A stretch of DNA of 64,000 bases from Chaetorhynchus papuensis (Eukaryota > Chordata > Aves > Passeriformes > Rhipiduridae): the NCBI GenBank assembly GCA_013396525.1, contig VWYX01000794.1:62001-126000 (forward strand), in the 5' to 3' direction. The number at the start of each line of letters is the position of its first letter. Within the stretch, counting starts at the first letter, position 1. Position numbers and translations under genes: made by a program. Of this stretch, positions 49,746 through 63,403 are shown in pieces. Below the pieces are notes generated by a model. That model was not told where the DNA came from and did no database searches. It worked only from the letters and a program-made list of their open reading frames with translations.

Positions 49746-52087
49746 AGAAGGTCTGATGCTTTGCAACCTTACCAGCCTAGGAAAAGCCCCAGAAAGCCGG
49801 GTTTCTTGGTGAATTTCTTTTTTTGGCTTACTGGCAGCTGTCTGGACTGGCAGATTCTTGAGAAGGGTAACTATCAGACGATGGTGCAAGAGTGATCCCA
49901 TCCCCTTATGTGGTGCTGGAATTCTGGCTTGCAAGTGGCAGTAGTAGCGAAATGTAGACAGTGATTAAGTTCCAGTTACTCAAACTCGAATCATGTAATT
50001 ATTCATATTTTAGTAGCTATCTGTTGATTCTTTCTTTAGCTCTGACTGTCTCCTGTCTCCCCTTACCTCAGCTGTTTCATTTTAGCATGTCAAGGGAGAG
50101 GAAGAAAAGAGGCTGCAAATGTGTGGGGACAGCCTTGTGCCTGTGAAGCAGATTACCTCCGGGACATGCAGCTGAAGTGTTTGAAACGCCCTGGAGTTTG
50201 GCAGTTTTCCGTTTGCTTTCCCTTTTCCTTCCTTTTTTTAGTCCTCCAGTAATAGCTCCCTTGTTCCAAAGAACAAAACCAGCACTTAGTGGTCATTCAG
50301 AAAGATTCATTAAAAACAGGAATGGAGTAATTGTAAACAGGCACCCCCCTCCTATTATTCCTCCCCCTTCCATTCTAGCCCAGGGCACAGCAGCCTTGTG
50401 TTGTCTGGCTCCAGACAAATTTTGGGAGAAAAAAAAGGAACAATAGCCTTTGGAGGTTAAAATAACCTTTCCTTATTCAGCTGTTACAGTACTTTCTTAG
50501 AAAACTGAGAAAATAACTATAATTTAAATTTTTTAAAACCACACACTTTAACTGATAAACGATCTCTTATTGTAAAATCGTGGTGTGCCTCTTTTATAAT
50601 AAAATAGAGGTAGTAATTGTGCTAAGATTTCATTACAGAAGGTAAGAAAGGTGGGAAACAGCAATGGGAATGTTAAGTAATGCAGTTTTCTTATAGACTG
50701 GGGTAATCAGTGGCTGATAAAGCTGTGATTCACTCCTGGTTTGTCTTTTTTACAAGAGCTATCCAATAATATTGCAGATTTGTTAACCTTTGTGCTGACT
50801 GAGAATTACTGGCAGTGGTGTAGCTTGCGAGGAATAGTGATGATTTGCTGGATAGGTGATGTTTGTGGAAATTGTTTCATCACTGAGAGACTTTTTTAAT
50901 TATGGAATTATAGAAGGGAGCTGAACATGTGCTCTGGGTGCCTCTCCTCCCTCCCCTTTGCCTCTGCAGCTGCAGAACCCTTGCAGAGTGTCTTCTGCCT
51001 TCTCACCCTGTCAGCTCTGCCCAAGACTGACCTGAAGCTGGAGCTGCTAAAATGCCATGGATTCAGATGCAAAAACAGGTGCAGAGTTACTTTAACTGCT
51101 CCAAAATTGAGCTTTCTATTGGTAGTAACCAGCGTGCATTGAAAAAGGGGTGGGTACTTAGTAATAATTGTGGCATTTTTGATTGACAGACAGTTTGGCA
51201 GCACTTCTTGTATAAACTGTTTTGTTATCTGCAGCAGTGTGAGAAGCTGGAGTTCAGTTGGAGAACCAGCTGACTTCAAAGCAGGACAATCCATGTGTTT
51301 GTCTGACCTGGCATGGGGTTGCCCGGGGATGAACTGGATGTGAATGAGCCACACCAGGCAGTGACACTGTATGGCAGTGATTGCTGCGAGCTGATTTCCC
51401 TTTGATAAACAGTACAGTGGCAAAACCAGCAGAGCTGCTCCCCGTGGGGTGTGGAGAAATGTATTTAGTCTGAGGGCTGCATTAATCAAACTGGTACGTG
51501 AATTAATTTGGTTTGGATTATCCTGGGTTTCTCCTCATGACCCACTGTTTTGCCAGGGGGGATACAAGTGGAATTGCTGCGAGAGGATGTTACTGCAAGG
51601 TTCAGGTGCAAAGATGTTAAGGCCAAATTACGGCCCTGTTGCTGCCATCCTGACTGGGTAGTAACTGCTTACAAATAAATACCATTAGGAGCAGCCTAAC
51701 CCATCTAATTATTCACTGCTGTTATGCAGGTGATTGGGAAGAAATTAAATGATTAGCATCCTTGGGGTCAGATCTATCCTGTTTATTTAAAAACTTCTCA
51801 GAGTGACCATTTTTTCCGTTCTTCCCTGAAGCAGAAGAGGCCAGAGCAGGAAAGCACGGGAAGGACAGCACGTGTAGGATCTCTTCCCACAGCAAATGCA
51901 AAGAGACAGGTTTTGTGTCCTGGATTGATGGGATGTGGCACAGCTCCCCTCACCTCCAGCCTGACCCTCGTGGCAGAAGGCAGTGTAAGTGCTCCCAGAA
52001 GCAATGGCTCTGTAATGGGAAGTCGTGCGTGGCTCTTGAGCCGAAGCTCCACACCTGTTCTGTGTCATAACAACTTCCCCTGCACAC

Positions 52088-52096
52088 GGGGGGGGG
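52088..52096. repeat. Run of 9 G
   Basis: A G homopolymer follows cctgcacac. Minor; noted because G runs are rare in this window. Confidence 0.6.
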
Positions 52097-55000
52097 TTCT
52101 GGGAGTTATTTATTTAAGTATTAGTTTTGTTGGCTCCTGGGGCCTTTCCTCCTGCTGGACAATCAAAATAGTTTGCTGTTCTGTCAGCAAAGCTTTCACC
52201 TTGGTTTGTCCTCATAAACTTGCATGTAACCGTGTGCATGTCTACAAACACCATTATTATGAAGGCCTCTGAAATCATGCTGTGATGAAGGATAATAATT
52301 ACTTTTTTCACAACTTTTAAATTTGTTTTTTCACTTCACAAAGTAAGCATGAAAAAAATTGTGAGCATTTTCTAATGAATTGTGGAAGAATATGCCAACC
52401 CCACACTTGACTTGCCATGCTGTTACCCCATTTTTTACCCTGCCTTTAGCTCTGGATTTGACCAGATTTGCCTGTTACAGATTAGTGTTTTCAGTCAGAG
52501 ACTGTAACAGCATCACAGCTTGGCAGCATCCTCACACCCACAGAATCACATTTTTCTGTGGTTTTTGACTTGTTAACCTCAGTCCTTCATTGGTTCACAC
52601 CTATTTAAGTAGGTGGTTGTGCTGTGTCTTCAGTGAGCATCACCAGAGCTGTGTGCTTCAAGTTATTCTCAGGGAAGATGGAGTTTCTCCCTGAACCTGT
52701 TCAAATCACAGGGAAAGTGAGCAGGGGAAGTGCATTATCATTATCTTAGTATTAGTTTGGGCCAGTGTCATGCACCATAAAGCTATTATGCTTTGATAAT
52801 AGGTCATAAATACAAGGGTGTGACTCTGAGAGCAGTACTTGAGGGCTTTCTTTTATATAATAATGCATGTAGTCAGTTCCTTTTGGTATAAAAATCTTAA
52901 AGCTTCATTTAATATTGTACTAAATATCTGCATACCTTAAAGTCATCTACCTCTTCCTTTACCTGGATCTATTTTATAATTGTTTTACATTTTTCTGTGG
53001 TAAAAGACACCTGGTGAGAGGGATCAGTCTGGGAATTTAGTGATTAGTGCTGTTTTAGATCTCCAGGTACCATTTATACAGATGGACCCAGCTGTTTCTG
53101 TCTGATTATGATACCAAACTGCTAATTGCTGATGGCAGGTTTATTTTTACTACTGTGCTGCCCTTGGTTGTCCTTGTAGTTGTGAACTGTCAAAATATTG
53201 GGGCTTTGGGGCCCTGATTCTTCACTACATCACAGTTGTTGTCTTGAACCTAAGACAGGTGGGGTGTTGCAGGGATCATCCTGTTTTGATCTTTGAATGT
53301 GAGGAACTGCTGAACTTAAGGCACATAGGGAACATGAAGTACAGGCATCTCTAGGAAACAGGATCATTGGCCCTGGAAAATCCAAAGCAAAAGCTTCTGT
53401 AGCCTGACCTCTCACCAACATTGAGGTATAAAAGAAATTTGAGAAATCTGTGTTTAGAGTCTTACCAGGATTTCTGAATGTGATATCGAGAGGCTAGGAT
53501 CTGTGTTTAAATAGTTGTTGCATATCATTGCTAAGACTTTGTGATAGAAAAGGAACTTGAGGCACAGATTTTCTTGTCATAGAACACGCCTGTGCTTTCA
53601 AATATGAAGACATATTTGGAGTATCTCAGCTTTCTGTATGTGTTTTTAGTTTTGACTTCCACTGTTGACATGTTGCACAATAGCTTCTGTAAGGTGTCAA
53701 TATAGAGAGTGTCCAGTGAAAGGGTGAATGTGGGTCATGGTCTTGCACAGAGGAGATGATACTGGGTGGAAAAGAAGAGGAGAAGCACACAGGCAATGTC
53801 AATTATACCGATGCAGTTACTTTTGAAGTGGTAAGTGCTGAAGTATTACCAGAGTTGCTCTTCCTTGCCTTTGTTCTGTCATTACCTAAGAAAAGATTGT
53901 TGTTTGATAAACAATGTGCAGCACTGGATGCCAGATGAAAGCATAGCCAAGAGATTAGATTACATTATCACGAGAGAGAGGAAGGAAGATGCATTGAGAA
54001 CGGGTCTGTTACAAGTCACCAGGTAATTATCAAGCTCCGTAATTATAAAGGGGCAGCCTCTCCTTTCTAATGTCTGTTTTAAAGTTTTAAATGTTACTTG
54101 TGATTAAAAGCAGATCATTTTGGGAGGGAGGAGTGAGCTTTGTTATTTCTCCAACCAGATTGTTGTTGAAACAAAGAAAAGCTGCTAAAGTGGAAAATGT
54201 CCTCTGATGATGTGTGTGCATGTGTGTGTTTGGAGGGCGGAGATGGGATAGTAAGAGCTCTGAACTTCGGATTTCCCAGCAAAGTGGATGTAAAAATCAA
54301 TCTGAAAATAGTGTGGCATGAAGTAAATTAGTTTTTCTTCTGGTGATGAAGTCACAAGTCTGGTTTAGCTAATGTGAAGAGTCGATGGTGGTGCGATGCA
54401 TTGGGGTGTCCCCACAGGTTTCCAAACTGGGGGAAAGATAAAATTCAAAACAGCTGTACCCTATTCTGTGTCACACCTAATGCTATCTCTCCACTGATAG
54501 ATAATAAAATTTTGCCACGTGACTTATTTTTCCTCTCTGTCACAGGTCACTCGAAAACATAAATTAAATTTTGCTAGCTCCAATTACTATAATCTTAAAT
54601 AGAAAGACAGGTTTTTCCCTCTTTAGAATCAGTACATATTTGGTTGAATAAGGGCCATTTCTCAGGCCCTCACTTCCTGAAATGGGTCTGTTCCCAAGTT
54701 TGCTCTGATGAATAGTACACAGCCAAAACAGGTTTCCACACACATAAACTTGTCTAAAATCCCACAAGTAATGCTATGGAAATACCTGCATGACCACCAC
54801 TCCTCTGTGTTAGATTCTCACTGGTGATCTATGAGGATAATGGGAAAGACGACAATCTCTAAATTATGCACAACAATTTAGAAAATGCCTTTTTATGTCT
54901 TCAGTGTTTCTAACTCTGACATGCTAGGAAGATTGCCAGGATAATGGGACTGCCATGGCCTTTGTACTGGTAGAATTCTTTCTTCTCTGTTGTAGACACA

Positions 55001-56031
55001 CTCACCTTTTCAGCCTTTTCTGCCTGCCCATCCCCGTGGTTGAATATGTAGTTGCTGTGGTTACAAACAGCTCTCCAGAGAGGTGAGGCTCACCAGGTAC
55101 AGAACACCTGTCACTCTGAAAGGGCTTGGGAACACCTTTCCAAGAGTGTGCCCTGGAGAGCAAAGAAAAGGACATACTATGGCTAGAAACATACTTTAAT
55201 TGGAAGAGCATTAAAGTGCCATAGAAGGGGAAGAAGAGAGAAAAAAATGAAAAAACCCCAAACACAAACCAAACCAAACAAATTAACTAAACAGGTTCCA
55301 GAAATACGAGAGAGGTCTTCTAATTTGGGCTCAGACCTGGAATATGTCTTAAGTCTCAGACTACTTTGTCAATTAAGTTCAGTTGCAAAGGGAGAGCAGG
55401 CACATGCCTTTGGGAGCCAAAGAGAAATATTGATAAATAAACCACATTGGATAGTTCTTCCATTCCTTACAAACAATGCTGTTAAAGAGGACAATGAGGG
55501 TGTTGTTTTAATGAGATTCTAATCCGTGACTGGAATAGCTTTGCATAAAACATGGAAATTTTGCTTTGTCAGAGGCCTGCGAATGGTACTGAAACTGTAA
55601 TTGTGGTCAGTGCTATTGTGAGATGCAAACACTGGAAGATGTGATCTCTGCTATGAGTTTTCACATGTTCGTTTCATGTGCCTGGTGGCTCATGTGTAAA
55701 AGCCTTGTCATAGCTGGAAGAGCAGGGAGAAAATGGACTTGCTAATGCCAGGGAGTCAGCCCTCAGTCGGTGTGTGAATGGCTGTGGACCGAGCAGCATT
55801 TATTGCACGGTCTGCTGTGTTTTTAGCCCCCTACTCCAGAATGAAATCTGAAATACTTGTAGTCCTGTGTTCGACCCGATTCTCTTTGAATTGATTAATG
55901 TGATTCTTTCTGACATCCACTACCATGTGTAGTCCACGTAATGTGGATTTGTCCTTGGGAAGCAGCCTGCCCTGACTAAACAGTACTTAGTAAGGTGCCA
56001 GCCTTCCTGAAAAGCTTCTCCCCCTCCCACA

Positions 56032-56055
56032 CCTTTTTTCTTTCTCTTCTTCTTC

Positions 56056-56086
<31 letters not shown>

Positions 56087-56215
56087 TTTTGGAAAAAAAA
56101 AAAGTGGAAGTGAAGTATCACTGTGGTATTTCAGAACAGAATCCTCAGATCTTAAAAAAAAAAAAAAAGGGAAAACAAAGGCAGGGGAGTAGAGGGATGG
56201 AGGAAGAGAAAAGCT
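56032..56215. repeat. Polypyrimidine tract switching to polypurine tract
   Basis: A pure pyrimidine run spans 56032-56090, ending in 21 T; gg follows, then 11 A at 56093-56103. A second A run (15 bases) sits at 56154-56168, followed by a purine-rich stretch to about 56215. T21 next to A11 can fold back, and the pure pyrimidine run can form triplex (H-DNA). The Lys-rich and Phe-rich reading frames here are translations of these runs. Confidence 0.8.
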
Positions 56216-57479
56216 CTGCATGGCAAGCCATTGTCTCCGGAAATGGAACACGCCCACTAGGTATTTTTCCATCAGGAACCATTGAATTAGTCCTCTGCAT
56301 CCTGATCAGAGAGATTGTAGAAGTAGGACACTTGCAGTGAATAGACTGGTTTTTGTCAATAGCTTTGAAACTGCCTGCCACAGCTCGCGTGCTTTTGTGC
56401 AGTAATTTGTGTATTATTACTTCCTTCCTATGAAAACAGAATAAAAGGAGTGACAAGCAAAATGCACATTTGGATGAGATTTTGCAGTTTGAAGACTGAA
56501 CTGTTTCTTAAGAATAATTAGATGGTGTGCATTTGTTCCCTCGTGCAGTGGGAACGCAGAGAGGAATAGCTGCTGGGGTGTGCTCTTCAGGAAGTGGGAA
56601 AGCAGCAGGATGCTTCATCTCTGCGGGGGACACAGTCACTACTAAAATGTGAGAGACTGCATTGAACTCAGTTCCTTGAAATACTTCGTGATGCCATTAA
56701 AAAAAGGGTGCTTGGCAGCACAAATTAGCTGCATCTCGTGGCTACAGCAGTGTTGTTCAAAGTGTGGGTCAGCAATCACAAGCTGCAGAGTTCCCAGGTT
56801 GTGTGACTTTGCTACCCCTGAGACAGGAGTAGCTGCAGAGAAGGAGTAATTGAATTACGAGTGGGTGGTTCTCCTGTGCCAAGCAACATAACTTGAGCCA
56901 TGAAGGTGATTTACCTGAACTCATTTTACTCACTGTTTCGAAGTGCAGGTTTTAACTGGGGTCAGAACTAAGCCCTGAAATGTGAATTTAGGTGAAGGAT
57001 TTTAATCTTCGGGTAGACAATGTTTTGGTTGGTTTCTCTCCTTTGTTGTGTCTCAGTGAGGAATCTTACAGTGGATTGGTGGCAGGGGTGGTGTGAATGA
57101 ACAACCACTCACGTTAGCTCGGCACCAGCACGTTTAACCAAACGGCTGTGAGGAAAGGTTGCAGCTTTGGATTTCTCTTAACCACAGGTAAGAGTATGTT
57201 ACTGACCCTCAACATTAGGCCCTCCCTACCCCACCTCTTGAGCTGCCTGGTTCCTGGAGGGATAGGTGTGCTCATGTATTTTTATTTTAAAATCAGAAGA
57301 AAAGACATCATTCCACCTTACCTCTTCTCTAACAAAATAATTTACGTTACACACAAGTGCAGCGCAGACTTGGTTAAAAAAAATTGAAAGTCCCTATTGT
57401 TTTTTATAAGTATTTGTTAGCTATTCATTTCTATTCAGTTAGCATGCAATGCCTGGGTTTTTTTCATGGAAGCTTGGCA

Positions 57480-57830
57480 TAGTCAATGATGAGACCATCT
57501 TAACCTTGCATCTCTCAGCTCCAGCGAGGTGAAGAGAGCCTGGAAAGTGCGACGTGTTTTCCATACCGAGTCGTGGGTGATTAGCAGTTGGCAATGAGCT
57601 GATATGAAATGATAATGCAAGAGTGGCTGTGGTAATTGTTGTGTTGTCTGTGTCTCAGGAAGAGGTGTGTCTGCCTCTTGCCTGCAGTAAAATTGATGAC
57701 ATGGTCTGATAGACAAGTGCTACATAAAGACTGAGAGGAATTTATAGGCACCTGAAGGCAATACAAGCTGATGATGAAAGGCGTTCTCAATGTTAGACAC
57801 TAATTCATAGTGAAGTGAAATCCTCAGAAG
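57480..57830. other. High-complexity intronic stretch, candidate conserved element
   Basis: This 350 bp lacks homopolymer runs and has balanced composition with some CpG (gtgcgacgtg), unlike the T-rich intron around it. It contains no splice-supported frame. It resembles conserved non-coding elements in texture only. Confidence 0.2.
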
Positions 57831-60800
57831 GGCTTTGTGTCTGCCGTGCAGCTCACCAGGATGAAAGCCCACCTAAATGGCAGCAGGTTGTAATTCAAAC
57901 ACACTTTGGTGCCATGTTGAAGTTCACAAGCAAAAAAAAAAAAAAAAAGCAGAAATATTAATGAGATCTTAGCTGCAAACTTCTTTTTGCAGCTCTTTCT
58001 TAAGAATCTCCTCAACTACTACTCGTGTGTTATTTTGCTATATGCTTTTTTCTTTTTGGTTATCTTAAATATGTGTATTCAATGCACATCAATAAATGCT
58101 TCTGAAATAGAGTAAAAGATTATATTTGAACCAGTTAGGTTAGAATTTTACAATTGCCTCTTTTACAGCTAACTAAGCATTTTTTTCTGGGGAATAACAT
58201 GTTTTCTCAGTCTTGTCATCTGTCTCCAGAGCCTGTTCATGTAGTTCATCAGGTTTCTGTGAAACAGGAATAAGGTTACACACTCAGAAGATTCAGTAGT
58301 GCTTAAGAGCAGTTTCACTTCCTAAAATATTGCTCATGATTTAAGGACTGCTGTGAACTGGTCTTATTTCTTTATTTGTTTTCTTCTAGAAGATACCAGT
58401 TTCCAGTGATAAGCCAAAGAATTGTTATAGCCCCAAATGCAGAGTAGAAGACTGTGGCAATTTATGGGAACAGATTAATTACTGTTATGTCCTGTGTTGT
58501 AATCACGTTGTTATGGTCATCGTGGTCTGGCTCTGTAACAGAGGCCAGGCTTGTAGGGAAATACATGAAAGAAATGGAAGAAGTTTCAGGCACGGGTTAC
58601 CATGATCTGGAGAGTGGTGTGTTTGCCAGGAACCTTCTTTTTTTTCCCTTTGTCAGCTGATTCATAAAAGATAGTGCTTTTCCTGTATCCTGTTGGAGAG
58701 GGGGTTACAAACTGCGTTTTGGATGACTGTAGCAATCTGAGGTAATGAAGAACTGGTGTTGGTATTGCACTGTCCTTTCAGAACCATCCTATCAGATGCT
58801 CCGTGCGCTGGTGGAAGGACAAGTTCTTTCATTTCTCAGACTGGATGCTGAATTTCCATGCTGAAATTCAGAGACTGCATTTTTATGTCTGTATAAATGC
58901 AATTACACTGTATAATTGTCATTGTGCTCACCTTTTCCCCACATACTCGAAGTCTGTTTTTCTGTTTATGGTCTGTATCATTACGTTTGCTTGCAAAGCA
59001 AAAAGCAGTGGAGTGGCAGAATCCTCTTAGAAACACTAGAGGTGCCAACAATAATGGTGATGATACAAAGTTCATAAATATTTTTTTTTATTTCAAAACT
59101 AATTTCTTTCACAGTCTTTCTTCACACTTTGTCTTCTTGCAAGTTTGAAAAAAAAAAAAAACTTGGACGATGTCATTACGTCCCGTTAAAGGAGGTCAAG
59201 TTGTACTCTTAACGCCTAAAGTTATCTGAGACTCTTCTCAAATATGCCAAACAAATGCTCCATTTCCAAGGTCAAAACCAGCTAGATTCCAGTGCCTCTG
59301 GAAGCTGTCTTTTTTTTCCTTTTGGAGCCATCTTGCTGTTCTCTGGATGGCGTCTCCTGTTCACTCTTTCAGTTCATTCACTTGAGTCAGTCTTTACCAA
59401 ACTCTGTGTGGGTTTCCCCCCCTCTGCCTCCAAATCTTTCTCAATTGTTTTTCTCTGAACCACAACTTGCCCTTTTCCACCACTAATGATGCTTTTTTTT
59501 CTGACTTGCTCCTTTTGTGAACACTGGCCTATTCAAGGCTGAATTTCTCATTGCTCCCAGCTTGACCTTTCTTCATTTTGTTGACTTCATGCTTTCAAAT
59601 TTTGCCTGGTTTTCCTCCCTCTCTTTTTGTTCTCCTTCTCTTGTCTTTTCCCTGGCACTGTATTTCTCCATCTTAGTGTGTCCCACCCTTCCTGTTAATG
59701 TCAGCTACCTCTCATTTTGTCACTTCTGGCAAAATCAATCACCTTGGTAAGGAAATTCCCAATTATATGGTATTTTCCTTTTCAGTTCTTTGCTTTGTAA
59801 ATGGTTTCTCTGATTCTGTCCCTTTTCCAGTAGTCATTTACTATCGCAGGTTGTACAAATTAATTAGTGACAAGAGATGTACTGAGTCAAAAGAGTTATT
59901 CTCAAAAAGTGAAAATGCATCATAAATTTAAAAAAAGTCTTTAAAATTATCCATGGCAACAGACTCAGCTTTTTCACATCAACATCCTTTCCTCCCTGAG
60001 CTAAAACAGAAGCTTCCACAAAGCTGTGAAACTAATGAAACTTCTGATAAATTTGTATGTCTGCTGGTTGACTGAGTTCTGCTGAATTTTAAGAGGGCCG
60101 TAGCTGAACTTCTGGTCTATTAAATACCCTAGAACCCATTGCAGGAAAGAAATATTATGCCCAGTGAGCAAGGGATAAAACCTTAACTGGAGTTAATGCC
60201 AGTGTGGACACTGGATAATTCACGTGGAGATGGTCATTGGCTCTGTTAGCCTTGGACATGGTGTGCTGGCATGGACATGATTTCCTGGTGAAAACAGGCC
60301 AGCATGTGTCAGTGGTCTCAGATCTGGCAAAATAAAATTCGGAAAGCTGAAGACTGATTATATGTTGGGTATGTGTTTGTTTGCTGTTGTAGTTGCTTGG
60401 TGTTGGTTTTGTTTTTTAGTATCTTGTTCCAAATGTAAAGGCTTCTAGGTATTTTTCTAAGTTGTATTTTCCTCTGATTCCTTTTGCGCACTCCCAATGT
60501 TTTCTTCAGTTAATTTCTTTCTTTACTGACTCGTCCATTCCTCACCTCTGCACTTCTTTCCCAGAATTCCCTTTCCTGGTATTTCTTGCTTTGAACTGAT
60601 GGTTGCTGTGTTATACAGAAAGCCTTTCTGTTTTTTTCTGAAACTCTTCTGGTGAGTTTTTTTTTCTTATACTTCTTAAAATTTTTGTTCTTTGACTTCT
60701 TCCTTATTTCTCCCTAGTGCTTACTAAAACAAAGTCATCGTGGTTTGAATTCACTTTATCACTGTCTTTTGACCGTTCAGATCCTTTTCTGAAATGGGCA

Positions 60801-61009
60801 AGTGGTTTCTTCAGTAACAAAAGCAGTGATGCCACTCTGCTTCTCCTTCCCCCTCCCTGCAATACCCAGTGAATTAAAGTTACAACAAAGGGAGACAAGG
60901 AAAAGGACTTGTGATGGCACAAGTGGGCAGCAGCGTTGCTTTGGTTGCCATAGCGATGAAGTTGCCCATTTTGGCATGAGAGATTTAAGTAATGACATCC
61001 ATTAAAATA

Positions 61010-61330
61010 TAGTGTGGATTTCCTGCGAGCTGGCTGCAGGGCTGCAGGGTTGTTCTCAGCTATCTGGGGTTTTTTTGTCTGCTCTCTTAACCTTCCTGAT
61101 TGACCTGTTTGCAAAAACATTCTGTATCCAGTGGCTCCTTCCAATCGGAGACAGCCCTGGGGGTAAAGTTCACTGTTTAATTCCACAAGTGCTTACGGAC
61201 AATGCGTATTATAAAGGTACACAGAAGGCTGTTGTGCTTGCTCTGCAAGTGTTAATGGAACTAATGTATTTGTCAGGAGAGGAAAATACAGCTACCCCTG
61301 CACAGAGAGCAAGCACAGACTCTCAGTGAA
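61010..61330. other. High-complexity intronic stretch, candidate conserved element
   Basis: A 105-residue open frame on the + strand at 61012-61326 runs through a non-repetitive, balanced-composition stretch. The frame has no recognised domain and is not flanked by a convincing acceptor plus donor pair that would place it in AFG2A. It could be an unannotated small coding segment, an enhancer, or nothing. Confidence 0.2.
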
Positions 61331-62066
61331 AGGAGAAAAAAGATACAAGAAAAAGTAACTATCAGGAAAATTACTTTATTAGTTACGTGGATTCCCTCGT
61401 GCTCTATAGGATAAATATACTTGGAGAAGAATAAAATGACAGATTTAATTTTATCACTTTTAAATGATGGCTAAATCCTTGCTTCAAAAATAAACCACGG
61501 AATGAAAATCACTTTGTAAAGCAGCTCATTTCTTATTGCATTACTTCTTACTTACTGCTGCTGTAGTTTTTCAGAATTTCTCATACTTGAGTTATCCAGC
61601 TATTTAAAAACTTCTTAGGAATATTGTGGATGTATTCCATGGCAGAGATTATGGCTATTAATTTGTTAGGGTGACTTCTGAAATAATTTTTTTTGGTGAT
61701 GTGGACACTTGTGGCTGTTTGCAGATGTACTTGAGAGTGCATCCTCTCAGAATGTGATTTTTCTTTTCTTTGTGGCAATATTGCTTCTACAGATATTGAG
61801 CTGTATTTCTTTTACTTACACTCATTATTTTTGCTAACAGAGGAAGCATTTCTGGATATTGTCATGACATAATAATATTAAAGTAAGCATTTATTTTTCT
61901 AATCTAATCTACTCAGTAAGTCATGTGAATGGAAGGAGCATTTTCAGTTTGTGAATACTTCTTTGTTTTTACTTCTGTGCTTACAAGTCAGAGTATTAAA
62001 TATAATATTTTTTATTTAAAGCCCTGTTATTTTTCTGTATGATTGTGCAGCATTTGCTGTACTTAA

Positions 62067-62095
62067 TTAAAAAAAAAAAAAAAAAAGAAAAAAAA
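62067..62095. repeat. Poly-A run (about 18 A, then A-rich)
   Basis: A long A run is followed by g and a further eight A. It could be the tail of a plus-strand retroposed sequence, but the upstream 200 bp match no family or gene I know. Confidence 0.6.
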
Positions 62096-63403
62096 TTGGA
62101 TCCCAGCTGACTGCTATTGTTGCTTGTAGAAACAAAAAGGTTAAAACTTGGGCTGAATGGTTGAAGAAAGAGTGAGTTTAGACAAAGCTTATTAATTGTT
62201 CTTTAATATCATCCTGTACCAGTGAGTGTCAGGGAACACCAATGTAAGATTTTTCATGTAAACCTGCGACCGCAGCCACATAAACAAGCTCTCAGCTCCT
62301 TTGAAATCACAGGCAGCTTGAAACCATGAGCAAGTTTCCTATGGAAATAACTAACGTTTAAACCCTTTTAAATTCCACTGGCAGTTGAGAAAATAACCTG
62401 TTATTTAGGTCATGGAACGTTTTTTTCCCTCACTTTGCTTGTACCCATTGCATCAAATGAGGCTTCCCCTTCTATTAAATGTGACTTTTTACAATTGGTT
62501 TTATGCCTCATGTTTATTGTAGCTGATGGTGGGGGGCAGTGGGGACTGAACACGTTTTGAGTCTAATTGCAAATGATTGGTTTTTCATTTTTCCTTACAT
62601 GTCGTTGTTTAAATTCTGCTCTTTTGACATGTTTTGTCCTAAAGCACTGCCTGTTTACAATTCAGTACTTCTATTAGCTTAAGGCCCAGCTAAGCAACTC
62701 CTTTTCTGTGTTAGTAAATGTCTTAGTTCCTGACAGATGCTGCAGCAGAAATCTGATGGATATGACATTTACAGTATTAGAGCTGCAATGGTGAGAAATA
62801 ATCTGTGTCTTGTCATCTTATGGTAGAATCAAACTTCTCTTTTAGTAGAATGAATTTTTTTCTGTTTTTTTTTTTTTGTAAGAGATACATTTTTGGTTGG
62901 TTTAATTGGGTGGGGTTTTTTTGTGATTTTTTTTTTTTAATGTAATGGGGGAAAAAAATCAACCCTCCCACAATCTGAATTTGTAAAATAAGTTGTGGTT
63001 GCTATAAAATTTTATATAAAGTGTTTGGATCCATAAGCATGAGGAGCTAAACATCAGTATTTCTCAGACTCAGAAGGCTAATTTCAAGTCTTTGTTTTAT
63101 GCACCCAGATGTTTTGGATTTACTGGGTCTGCACTGAAAACTGTGGGTGAATTTGGCCCAGCAGCTACATGCTTGATCATCAAAAGTTGTGTTACCTAAT
63201 GAGAAAGAAAATTTTCATGATAGATGGAATAGTCCCTGAGCTGTCCAGCAGTTCCCAAAGTAGCAGATAGCAGAACTGCTGGTCTTGGCTTTCCTTTTCG
63301 TTTCAAGTTAACAGGAAAAGAACAAATGTGTGGAGATAAAGGCTGTATCCTCCAAGGAAGTTCTATGATCCTGTCGTGGCTATCTCAGTGTAACTCCTTA
63401 CGA

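Noticed and set aside
50895..50920. attatggaattatagaagg resembling a CR1 tail
   Set aside because: Only about 19 bases, with mismatches and no adjacent CR1 sequence; too short to call.
53756..53938. 60-residue frame beginning MILGGKEEEKHTGN, followed by a gtaagt-like site at 53830
   Set aside because: It looked exon-like at first, but the peptide does not match any part of AFG2A and I see no convincing acceptor.
55976..56456. Lys-rich and Phe-rich reading frames on both strands
   Set aside because: They come from the polypyrimidine and poly-A runs.
57755..57850. TGATGA-containing stretch considered as a C/D box snoRNA
   Set aside because: There is no matching CTGA D box at a proper distance with a terminal stem.
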